64,000 nt of DNA from Ophiocordyceps camponoti-saundersi (nom. inval.) (lineage: Eukaryota > Ascomycota > Sordariomycetes > Hypocreales > Ophiocordycipitaceae): the NCBI GenBank assembly GCA_003339415.1, contig PDHQ01000020.1, positions 162,141-226,140 of the forward strand, written 5' to 3'. Below are positions 12,265 to 22,640 of this stretch, piece after piece. Under the pieces are notes generated by a model. It was not told the DNA's origin. It worked only from the letters and a program-made list of their open reading frames with translations, and searched no databases. The number at the start of each line of letters is the position of its first letter. The stretch's first letter is position 1. A program made the position numbers and the translations under genes.

Positions 12265-14269
12265 ATCGCGAAGTGCTAGACTGCTTTCTCCTCCATATCT
12301 CGCTCGTCGTGATCGCAGTCGATATAGGTGATGTAGCGCGCGTATGTATGGACAACCAACGAGATGTCGACAGACGGGCCGCGACGACTCGATCGTATAG
12401 AAGTCCGAGAGGGGAAGGGAAAAGGCCGACGGGATGGAGGGTCGAGCTCTCGATGCTGTCAGGACGAGATCGCAACGAGGTCGATGCTGGCGGGTGGATG
12501 GATCTTTGAGGGTGATCGACAGCGGGCGAGGTACGGGAAGAGAAAAGTCTTCTTCTTTTAGAGATCAAGGCAGTAAAGAAGAAGAAGGAGATGAAGAGGA
12601 AGAGGTAGAGGAAGAGGAAGAGGAAGAGATGGTCGTTGCGGCGCACATTCGGGCTTGAATCATCCCAGGAGGTTTCTGTTGCGGGTATGTGATGGATGAA
12701 GGTAGGAGAGCCTAGAGTACTACTAGTAAATAGAGGGTAGAGAAAGAGATGTAGGTACGGATAGGTAGTAGGTATGTAATCAATTGCTCTAAGCACACAC
12801 CCCTCCCATGACACTCCTCCCCTCTTCTCCCCGTATACATAACTCGCTCTGTATCTCTCTCTCTCTTTCTGTGGCACCGAACGATGTCCTCACTAAGTAC
12901 ACACCCCCCCCTCCCCCGAATTCACGGCGAGACTTTTTTTTTTAGAGGGGCTTATAGCCGCCTTGAGCCCCACAAGGTGGGGTGACCAGGCAGGAGGGTG
13001 GGTTCATAAGCCGCAGGGTAAGGAGATCCAACGCAAGGCGAAATTCACAGCTCGTGGGGGGAGAGATGGACGGACAAAGAGAGACTGAGAGACAGACAGA
13101 CAGAAAGAACAGCGACGAATTACTAAAGGCGAACCGGAGATTGCAGGAGTCCACTCGGGAGATGAAAAGCGAGGAAGAAAGCGAATGTACTTGTATAACA
13201 TATTTATGTTGGTGTCTGATATGTGTGTGGTAATGTGTTACATGGAACGGCAGTCAAGATGGCGAAGCAGCAGGTGATAGGTAACAATAAGAGGAGAGAG
13301 AGAGAGAGATGAAAGATGAGACCAGCAATCGAGCAGATTCCAAGCTTAGTAGGTTCATGATACAGAGTCTAACAGCACACGCGCATAAGAAAAGAAAGTC
13401 AAGGGGCGAAAAAGAGAGAAGAAGCAGAAGAAAAAAACGCCTTGAGTGACGGCTAGAACAAGCATTGCCAATCTCGTCCTCTCGAGGCAGCCTCTCTGTG
13501 CCTACCTACCTACCCCGGGCATGTGTGCAGGCGGCGTCGACGCTCTCGTCGGCAAGCTTTTTTTTCTCTCTCTTTCTCCCAGGAGGCGGTTTGCACACGG
13601 CGCCACCAACAGGGCGAACATCAGGCTTTTCTTTTTTGTATGTATTCCTTCTCTTCATCCGTGACTCTGACTCTTTTTTTTTGCCCCTCTTCTTTCGCCG
13701 TAAGCTGTATGTAAGAGGTTCACGACCGCGAGAGTCTTGAGTCGTCGTCTACTCAGGTAGGCATGGGGCGCGCCGGGGAGGGAACCCCTCTTGAGCCTCA
13801 ACCTCTCACACACAGCATATGCACTATGCATACCGCACATATCTAGTATGCATGTTTGTACATACATACATATCCGTACATTGGAAAGATAAGAAAAAAC
13901 AAGGGTCCGTCTGATGCATGAACAGACATATTCATCAGACAGTCCGGCAAGAAACCCCCCTCCCCCACCGAAGAAAAGACCAGACCAGACAAGACAAGAC
14001 AAGACAGCGTCTTGCTTTGCGGCTCTGCCCACCTCCGAAACTCGTCTCCTGACGCGCCCTCCCGTCAGCCTCGGCACACATGTTGTATGGACGACAAGTC
14101 TACGACACATAGTACGGATACATACCTACTCATGGATCTTCGTAGCACGACAATGGATACCTGCCTTTGCTTGCTCGCCTTCCTTTCTTCATCCCATCTT
14201 TTCCCTTTTCTTTTCCTTTTCCTCTACAATCTCCGTTCCCTCTCATCCCCCCCTTCTCTCACACATACA

Positions 14270-14357
14270 TACGCACACACACACTCACTTGCCCACTCGC
14301 TCACTTGCCCACTCGCTCACTCACTCACTCACTCACTCACACTTACACACACTTACA
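14270..14357. repeat. CACA / CACTTGCC / (CACT)n low-complexity tract
   Basis: A (CA)n piece, then two copies of a unit containing ACTTGCCCACTCGCTC, then about six CACT units and more (CA)n. Confidence 0.85.
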
Positions 14358-16072
14358 CACCCACCATCATCAATCCCACTTATATAAAAAAAAACGAGGT
14401 AAATCAAACAGATATAAAAGTCCAGCCAACGAACTCGCTGAGTAACACAACCATAACTCGAGAAAACTTCAACTTTGCTAAATTAAGCCTCATCACGCAA
14501 TCCACTCAACCTAATCACGCTCACTCACTCACCAAAGAAAACGACATGTGGCAAGGCTCAATCACTTCCCTTAACAAACCTTTCATCAGCGCGCCCCCCC
14601 TCGTGAAAGCCCTTTTTGCTTTTTCAACACTAGGCCTCGTCCAGTTACACATGTAACCACGGGTATGATGTAAGGGTTTTTAAGAGTCTGTAGGAATAAG
14701 GCAGGCTTGAAGGTAGCAAGTAAGTAAGTTGGGTGCGGCGCAAAGAAGAAACCCCCCCCCCAACTAGCACCGTTCCTCGGTGGCCGACGCTAGCTCGAAT
14801 CGCAACAATGCCTTTCTCATGCATGTTCTTATACTACTGTCACATGAGATTCTCAAAGATCGCCCCTCCCCCTCCTCCCGAGCATGTCCGTGTCACACCC
14901 TCTCTTCCTCTTGTGCCTGCCTTGCCCGTACTAAGGGAGGGGTGGCCTTTGTATGTACTCCGTACATGTGTGCACTATCCGTAATAGGCAAGGCACAGGC
15001 TCATCGTATCCACCTACTATGCCTTCCAGAGCCCTTCCAGAAGGCCGTTTGAAATCTCGACAGGAATCGTCTTCGTGCTACCGTCCGTCACCACCTCTCT
15101 CTCCATCACTCACCTTGTCAGTCGTTCTCAGCCTCGTGTCCGTACACACAAACGCGCACACATCACACACATACATTCATTTAGAGACTCGTTCTTATGC
15201 ATAAGTTATACTACACCCATACACAAGCAGACGCTCATTTCAGCCGTCCTGAAATAGATAAACGCACCAACCACGTCCCTTCCCATCCGCCTTGAACCCT
15301 CTCTCCAACTCTCTCTCGACTCTCCCCCCCCCTTCCATCTTTCTCTCTCTTCACCCTTCCAAACAATAAACATCCTGCAGTGGCGCCAAACCCTCAACCA
15401 GCGTGCCGGGCAGCCCGGAGTCGCCGCGCCGCCATCTTTCTGAAATCAGCCACAAGCCCATCTCTTCTGAATCTTACCTTTCATTCACATCTGAGCTAGG
15501 CTGAGCTGGCTAGCTATTGATGAGTCGTGTGTAGAACCATGAGCCGTGCTAACCTCGTGTTAGCCCCATGACGAAGGCGGCGGCGGCGAAGCACAATGAT
15601 CCGCCATCACAAAGGGAAGAAAAAAAAGGCCTCTCCACCCACGTGTTGACGGTCGCACGGCTCAACTACTCATACACACGAATGCAATTACCTGACTGAT
15701 ATCCCCCCCCCCTCCCTCCCCCCCTGGCATTCCCCGGACGAGGCGGGCAGCCATCGGCATAGCCGAGCAAGGGGATCAACTCTTGATTTTCCCGTTGGTT
15801 TCAGCATCGCTGTTGGCCGCTCGCTGTTGGCCGGCAAATAGCGGTCAATCCGCCCCTATCGAGTTCGCCGTCAAAGTGTGCCGAAGCCCTTGGCGGAGCC
15901 GTCATGTCTCACACAATCCCGTAAAGTCCCAGCCGAGAACACCTGGCGCATGCTTCCTGCGCCACCCAACCCTTACCCTACCCCCCTAAAAGGGAAGGAA
16001 ATCACCGCCTCTTCGAGTTATCTCGGCTCAAATCGAGAAGGATAGAAGACAAGAGACGGAAAACGAGAAACA

Positions 16073-17556
16073 CTACCAGCGGGGCTGTTCCCGCTCAAAG
16101 GGTGGCGTCCCTACAACGTTGTTGTCGCTGAACGGGTCGTCGTCGTCGTCTTCCTGTTCAGACAGCTTCAATTGCTCCACGCGCGGACGACGTGGACCCG
16201 CTGTCGAGTCCGGAGGGCGAGGAATCGGAGGAGGCGCCGGTTTAGCAGGCGGGTTGAGTGTCAGGCCCTCCAAGTCGAGAGCCCGATGGCTCGGCGCCGC
16301 GTGACCGCCATGGCTCGACGAGCTCTTGTGCGATCCTGTGTTCACTTGATCATCGCATGTCAGCGACCTGTTCAAAGGGGACATCTAGTAGAGAAACGGG
16401 GGAAAGGGGGAGAGGCATACTTCGGTAGAGATGAGCTTGCTCGGCGAGCTCGTCATCCGAGTCGCTGTCGGCATCGACAGATCTGTCCAGCTGCTCAAAC
16501 GACATGAGAGCGTGGACGAGCTCATCATTGGCGTGAAGAAGGCTGCCAAGCCATTGTTCGCTGTCGACAAGGTGAATCTGCGAAACACCCAGTCAATACG
16601 TATCGCGCGCACGGAGCGACGATGGGGTCCCTACGTAGCGAAGAATCCTCCGGCGAAGCTGCTTGCAGGCTTCAAAGTGCTGGACCGTTACCCGGTTCTC
16701 CGAGATGCGCTGGCGCTCGCGGTTGATGCTTTGGAGAGAGTTCATCAGATTGGTCGACTCGATTGACGCTTCGGCAATGATGGACTTCATCGTCTCCTTT
16801 TCCGCCTCCAGACTGAACGATTTGCGGCTGCTGCCGAATCTGTGATGTTTTTCTTTCTTCTTCTTCTTTTTCTTGTCGTAGTCCAGGGGTTGGGTCGAGG
16901 CCGAGGGTCCCGCCTTGGGTGCTTCGTCGGCCTCACGCTCCTCGTCGTCTCCAAAGGGATTGTCGGTTTCCCGGATAACCTTGGATTTGTCTTGCGTGAC
17001 CGTCACCTTTCGTTTAGGAAGTTCCTGTCACAGAACAGTCAGTCGACGTGCGCCCCAGACGACGGCAACCGTTCTTCTCGCTCACCCTGTAGAGCCGGGC
17101 GACCCTCTCGAGTCCCGGGGTAGAAGCGTATTGTGACCATTCCCTGAACAGCTCAGTTGCCTTTTTTCTGACGGCCGGGTCTGAGAGGCCCGAAGTGCCG
17201 CAAACCCGAAGTCGCTCTAGCAAGGGCTCGTCGGCAAAGGTCCGTTGGAAGTTGGACCCGGCATTCTGGATGAGCCCGTCGAGGATGACGAGGGCGCGGA
17301 GCTGGCGATGGACGTTGCCGTACTTGAGCTTCTTGCGGATCGCCCGTGCCGCCTCCGTCGGGCCCGTCGCCTGAAGCTTGATGACCTCGACGAGGTCGGG
17401 GATGCCGCTGAAGTCGTCGACGCTGTAGGACCCGGAGGTGAGGTTCTCGATGTTTACGGTGATGGCCGAGTAAGGTTTTTTCTGTCAAGACCGATGTGAT
17501 AAGCAGAGACGACGGATTCAAGATGCAAATCCAGTTCCCCTTACCTGAGAGAACAT
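16073..17556 (-). CDS. LSB5: LAS17-binding protein 5 (VHS-GAT adaptor)
   Basis: Adaptor linking cortical actin and endocytosis; Lsb5-type proteins bind Las17/WASP and ubiquitin. Five exons (17556-17545, 17481-17086, 17024-16635, 16577-16421, 16335-16073) join in frame to 405 aa. The first coding exon is only 12 nt (MFSQ). The N-terminal half is a VHS domain (KKPYSAITVNIENLTS...RALVILDGLIQNAG...ELFREWSQYA). A basic KKKKKKKEKHHR stretch follows, then a helical GAT-like region (SIIAEASIESTNLMNSLQ...ACKQLRRRILRYIHLVDSEQ). The tail is acidic and proline-rich with PAPPPIPRPP and DDDDDPFSDNN. For the last intron I chose the CACAG acceptor (16336), giving 85 nt with a CTGAC branch. The nearer TAG would shift the frame. 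Confidence 0.88.
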
Positions 17557-18624
17557 GATGAAGCAGGGGGGGGGGGGGGATATCGACGCCGAGGTTCCCG
17601 GCCGAGCTTAACGAGGCACCAAGCGGGCGGCGATTGACACTGCGAAACGAGCTCGAATCGTCTTGAATATCTCCTCTTTATCCACCTCTATACTCCTGGA
17701 AAGAGAAGATTTTCTCTATGAGATGAGTGGAGGAAGTCCGCCGGGCCGATAAGGCGAACGTGAAAGGTCTCTTGGTGCGACCGGCTATTACGTGTGCAGG
17801 AGGGGCAATGAGCCGAGAGCAGCAACGTCATGGGGATACGCCTTGAAACACTTTCATCTAGGGCGTGCAAACAGCATACATACATACACGGATATGTACA
17901 CACTGCAAATTTATCCCTACATACGGATACTCCTACAGACGTATGTATGTACATACACACAATCACACTGAATTATCCTGTTAATCATCTTTCTTCAGTC
18001 GTAGTAAAAAGACCACATTTCGCAGGCACAATCACAAATGTGTACATAATACACTCTATCAATTACGTGGTCACGCTCGAAAAGGGTCATCTCATTACGA
18101 ACTGCTCCTCGCATCATCGTCTGCTGACACAGACGGAGTAAAACCACATACACACCCGACCCTACCTACCTCTAGATATTACTCGTCCTATGCTAATAGA
18201 AGTCCCCCCTTTCAACTCCCTGGCTCTTGAGGCATCTTCAGATGGTAGACATATTGGAATGGATAAACTATTCTCCCTATGAGTGCTTTGATTGGGGCTT
18301 ATTCAGCCATACATGCCCTGACCTGTCGTTTCTGACACATCTTACGATGGTAGACATGGCTCAGGTCCAGGGTAGGACAAATCGAAACAAGGCAGCCGGA
18401 TAAATACCGGAGGCCCATGAGCCGCTCAATGCCGCTCATCTCCGTCAACGATTAACAACCTGCTTACCTCTGTACTCCCCAGTTCTCCAGCAACAAGAAA
18501 CAAGACGAGACACTAAAGCTTCTCTACTCGTCATTCCCACCTCCATTTACTCTCTACTTTGACCACCATCTTCTCTCTCTATCGACCATCAACGTCCAAG
18601 TGCCACCCTTTCCACTCTGCAAAC
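17557..18624. promoter_or_regulatory. Divergent promoter region LSB5 / OPI3
   Basis: 1.07 kb between divergent starts. It has a G-run at 17567-17579, (TACA)n at 17877-17960, and a repeated box CATCTTnnGATGGTAGACAT at 18233-18252 and 18338-18357 upstream of OPI3. A 26-bp segment (about 18315-18340) recurs near 57738. Confidence 0.5.
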
Positions 18625-19475
18625 ATGGCGCCCCTTGTGGACTTCGAGAAGCAGAGCTTACTGGGTTCGTCCCCCTTCCCATCTACAATACAACGTCCCG
18701 TCGTTACCCGTCTGATGAGTCGAGTTGATGAACCTCCAGTTTCCGTCTGTTCGATTGCCTTCAACCCGCTGTTCTGGAAGTAAGTTGGTAGCGGACAGAG
18801 ATAAAGACGCCCCCCATTTGCCCCTTTCTAATCAGCTAACGCCCATAACCCTCCACGATCCAGCATCGTCGCACGTCAAGGTTTTTCCCACCCGGGCTCC
18901 CATCTCTCTTCTCTTCTGTTATCCCCCCAACAATGCACTAAGACATACTCGGAACAGAGTATCATAACAAGCTGTTGACGAACCTCTTCGGCGGCAACTC
19001 TCGCCGCGCCTGTTACGCCCTCGCCGCCACCATCTTCTCTCTCGGCCTGATCCGCGACTGGCTCTACAAGACGGCCCTTCAAGAGCAGCCTTCGCATCCG
19101 CTACTGCTGACGCCCTACTCACGCCTCGCTGCCTTTATCCTGCTAGCTTCTGGCAACATCCTCGTTCTCTCCTCTACTTGGGCCCTCGGCATCACCGGCA
19201 CCTTCTTGGGCGATTACTTTGGCATCCTCATGGACCGCATGGTCACAGGCTTTCCCTTCAATGTCTGCGGCGCCCCCATGTATTGGGGCTCAACTATGAG
19301 CTTCCTCGGCACCGCCCTGCTACTTGGCAAACCTGCCGGCATCCTCATTACCGCTTGGGTCTATCTTGTCTACTGCTTGGCCCTGCGTTACGAGGACCCC
19401 TTTACCGCCGCCATCTACGCCAAGCGTGATCGAGAAAGGGCGGCTTCCGGCGGCGCCGTTAAGAAGCAAATCTAA
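18625..19475 (+). CDS. OPI3: Phospholipid methyltransferase, OPI3 type
   Basis: ER membrane enzyme that transfers methyl groups from S-adenosylmethionine to phosphatidyl-N-methylethanolamine in phosphatidylcholine synthesis. Four exons (18625-18664, 18740-18779, 18864-18880, 18958-19475) join in frame to 204 aa, the usual Opi3/PEMT size. Exon 3 is a 17-nt micro-exon reading IVARQ. Landmarks: VSVCSIAFNPLFWN-IVARQ-EYHNKLLTNLFGG, ACYALAATIFSLGLIRDWLY, several hydrophobic segments, and the binding region GAPMYWGSTMSFLGTALL...GILITAWVYLVYCLALRYEDPFTAAIY. The last part matches the conserved phospholipid methyltransferase signature. A basic tail ends KKQI. The donor of intron 3 (AAG|GTTTTT) is weak. 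Transcribed away from LSB5. Confidence 0.92.
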
Positions 19476-20393
19476 AATTAACCACGCGCCAGTCCATTTT
19501 CTCTATTCGTAATCGATACGTCTTCCTGTATTTCCACTTCCTTGTTCCACCGCCTTGACGTTGATGGTTTCTATCGTTATCGAGAACATGGCGAAATACT
19601 GGGAAAGCATGTCTGGAAAGGAGTTCCGGGGAAGCAAAGTCATTCATGGGTCGGAGCACTAAACGGAAGGGATTGAAGGGAACATCCCAGTTTACGGACA
19701 AGGTAGCCTTTTGTCTTCGTGCAACCGGTAACCAGCACGAGATAGCAATGACACGGCTCAGCTCAAGTGCACATGTTGATGCCGAAACCTCGCCAGTCAG
19801 GCATGACGATACTCTTTCGACATTCCTCGTAGCGAGCAGCAAACGTGACGACGACATCAGAGGCAACAGGCCACGAGTACGTCCGTATAGGATTCTCGCA
19901 TTAAAAGCTACCTTGACTGTTCATTACGTCGTCCACGTCAGTGAAGAAGCCAACCCAACCCCCTCAACCGGTCCTGCTACTCGAGCTCGAACTGTGCCCC
20001 CGAGTCTCGTGTAAAATGAAAAGCATCGACAAGTTGAATAGGCCGCCGCCATTGGGCGTCTACATAGTTCGGAGGGGTGAAATAAAGAGAGAAAGAGAGA
20101 AAGAGAGAAAGAGAGAAAGAGAAGAAAAAAAATGAGGAAGAGGAAAAGGTTATGAATGGACAGCAAAGTCCAATCAAGAAAGAAAAAAGCTCTAGGGCTT
20201 TCGAATATGTGTGCCCACGGCATGGGTATTCCCACTTGCACAGCCAGTGCCCGTCATCATCGTCATTCAAACTCGTTTCGCCTCCCAGAAGAAAAAGAGG
20301 TAGACACAGCTGGCATGTACAGAAGGAAGAGAAAAGAAGAGAAAAAAAGGGCGTAAGGGATAGGGAAAGTCGAGAGTCGAGACGAGCTGGAGG
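19476..20393. other. Intergenic between convergent OPI3 and RXT2
   Basis: 918 bp between two gene ends. An octamer repeat of GAGAAAGA type lies at about 20083-20123. No coding region seen. Confidence 0.5.
20083..20123. repeat. (AGAGAAAG)n tract
   Basis: About five head-to-tail AGAGAAAG units in the RXT2/OPI3 intergenic DNA. Confidence 0.85.
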
Positions 20394-22027
20394 CTACCGG
20401 CGGTTCCTCGTCTTTTTCCCCGCCGTGGCCGTGTCTTCTTCCTCCTCGTCTTGACCCTTCTTCAGATCCTCCGTCAGACCCCATTCAGCCCGGTCATACC
20501 AATCCTCGCCGTCGGAGAGATCTCGGTTGGGCCCGCAGTGCGCCTCGGCCTTGGCCCAATGAAGCACGTCCTTGCGCAGCCGCTCCGCCCGCAAGAGGCC
20601 GTGGTGCAACCGAGTTGCTCCGCGACATATCTCCTCTTGTTTCTGTATGAAGAGGGCAAGTAGTCGTCTGATGTCTTCGGCCTCGTGCTCCGGGAGGCCG
20701 AGGTTGCGATCCGGCCTGGCGTTCGCCGGCATCGAGAAGATTGGGTGGATGAAGGCTGGCTGCTCCGACGAGCCTTCAGACGCCGTCGACGGAGCCTTGC
20801 CACCGCCCGTCCTCGGCGGTGCGGCGGTGTCCGCCGTCGGGTCGACATCCTTCATTCTCGTGTCCTCTGGCTCGTGTCTCGAGTCCATCGCGTTGTCCGC
20901 ACCGTGACCTTCCCGCCTCAGCTTCTTCACAGTCTTGTTTTCGGCTTCGCCATTGCCGTCATCTCCGTTGCTGCTCTTTTTTCCCGCTTCCAGTGACGTG
21001 TGCTGTCCGTTGCTTTCTTTCAGCAACACCATTGCCTCCTGCATGGAGCTATCGACTGCTGTGCCTGCATGCTTCATCAAAATCTCGGCGCTGCGGCGCA
21101 CCTCTTCTAGCCGCTCAGCTGAGCCGCCATCGCGACAGGACGTATCAGTTACGCCACCTGAGCGGTGTTTCGATAGGTCGCCATTCCTCTCGTCCGCAGT
21201 AACTCCCTCGGCATGGTTCGCCTGAGCGAGGGCTTCGAGGTGCCGCGCGACATGATCCTCCGTGTAGAGGCTGACGTCGTCTTGTTCGACCATGAGGCCA
21301 CACGGCATCCATGTACCATCGCCACAAAGGGCTGTCCAAAGGTGCCTGATCCGCCACAGCGATTGGTTCTCTCTCCGCATCAGCTCGCTGCTCTGCGACA
21401 CCAGGCTGGTGAGCGTCTTGGAAACGAATGGTTTCGAGAGGGTTGGATGAGTCGGCAGATCGGTCGAGGAGGTCAAGGGTGCGAGTATTTCTGTTGAAAT
21501 GGTGTTTAGGAAAACTCTTCCGTTTGGGCTGCCGAGACGGGCAACTCACGTTCCAGACGGACATTGGCGTAAGGGTTGATTTGGGCGGAGGCGAGAGCTG
21601 CCTCCTCAACACGTTCGTCATCGTCATCGCTGTCTATCTCATAGCCGTTTTCGTCGAGCATGGGCGGGTTGCGATGGATAATGGTCCGGAGGGTGCCTGC
21701 GAACTCGACCGTCTGAGAAGCAGTCAGCCGATTGAGGGCCCGAACTGGCGAGCGGCAGCAGGATTCTTACCTCCTTGTAGGCGCTAGGTCCCTCCGTAGG
21801 CGCCAACTGGCCCTCGTGCGCGAAACGAGCTCGCTTCTTCAGCTTGTTGCCGCGGTTACCTCGGCCTTCCATTTCCGAATCGGAGTCGGACTCTTGCGTT
21901 GGAGAGGGCGAGGTCAGCTAGGACAAGGATCAAGGCGTCCGAGGTTCGCCTCACCATAAGCCTTTCTCTTCATGGCTTTCTTCATGCCGGCTATCGTCTC
22001 GGCGAAAAGAATCTGCTGTGACGCCAT
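20394..22027 (-). CDS. RXT2: Transcriptional regulatory protein RXT2 (Rpd3L histone deacetylase complex)
   Basis: Subunit of the large Rpd3 histone deacetylase complex, acting in chromatin repression. Four exons (22027-21955, 21892-21771, 21712-21550, 21490-20394) join in frame to 484 aa. The N-terminal RXT2 domain is clear: MASQQILFAETIAGMKKAMKRKAYE, an acidic ESDSDSEME, LAPTEGPSAYKETVEFAGTLRTII, NPPMLDENGYEIDSDDDDE, and INPYANVRLEQILAPLTSSTDLPTH followed by PFVSKTL. The C-terminal half is less conserved, with FIHPIFSMPANARPDRNLGLPEHEAEDIRRLLALFIQKQEEICRG split over several conserved blocks, and ends in an acidic then basic tail. It lies 613 bp beyond the 3' end of the GlcNAc cluster gene nag3, on the same strand. 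No functional link is shown. Confidence 0.87.
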
Positions 22028-22640
22028 CTTGGGGAACGGACGCTTGCTTCTTTTTTGGGCTGTGGCGACGAGGCGCGCGAAGACGGTGCTCTCGCGAGAG
22101 GTCTCTGACACGACAATCAGACCCCTCAAACTCGCATTCTGCCAGCACCGAACACGGTCGAAACAGGTCACAGAAGAGACGGGCGCGCAAAATTCAGAGG
22201 AAGGCTGACCCTGTCGTTGTGCCGCCTTGCGCTCTCTCTCTGGTGATGACCGATCGGCGTGTAGCCAATGGGCGGCGACGCACCGACTGCGTGTGATGGC
22301 TGCGTGCAACAGCGCCGGGAATTAGCCGCTTCACCAAAGGCTTACGTCATGGGTCCATTTTCTGTGAGCTCGCTCAACCTATCCGTAGAGCTCCTCATTC
22401 CTGGTATCCGCCTCATCAACAACGTTACAGAGAGCTAGAACCCCCTGGCATAGACGCCGGAGAGTCTCGCACTGTCATACATATTCTACATGCATTGTAC
22501 ACACAGCCAAGACAACCGCCAATATGCGAGACAATCCAAAAAGAAGAAGAAGAAGCATGCCCACTAAGCCGAAATCGCCGAATGCCGCCAAGCTTCACAT
22601 CCCAGTACCTATCCAAGATTGACTTTTCCTCCTCACGCTC
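22028..22640. other. Intergenic, nag3 3' region and RXT2 promoter
   Basis: 613 bp between two tandem minus-strand genes. No coding region or clear repeat seen. Confidence 0.5.

Larger units (their letters stand above)
11685..16072. promoter_or_regulatory. 4.4-kb gene-free region upstream of the C2H2 gene
   Basis: No convincing coding region on either strand. The C2H2 promoter and probably a long leader lie here, as does the LSB5 3' end. It holds G-runs (12116-12129, 12134-12144, 12245-12264; C-runs on the C2H2 sense strand), a GAAGAG-type tract (12570-12630), (AGACA)n at about 13980-14006 and a (CACT)n tract at 14285-14341. Confidence 0.55.

Noticed and set aside
11870..12877. 335-aa minus-strand open frame upstream of the C2H2 gene
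   Set aside because: Composition is low-complexity Pro/Ser from C-runs and CT tracts; no domain. Probably leader or promoter.
13914..14656. Ser/Thr/His-rich plus-strand open frames
   Set aside because: Translations of (CACT)n and (CA)n repeats.
14780..14810. tRNA B-box-like CTCGAATCGC
   Set aside because: No matching A box, stems or anticodon arm nearby.
16336..16384. LSB5 exon starting MSPLNRS after the TAG at 16385
   Set aside because: Joining there breaks the reading frame; the CACAG acceptor at 16336 gives a clean join.
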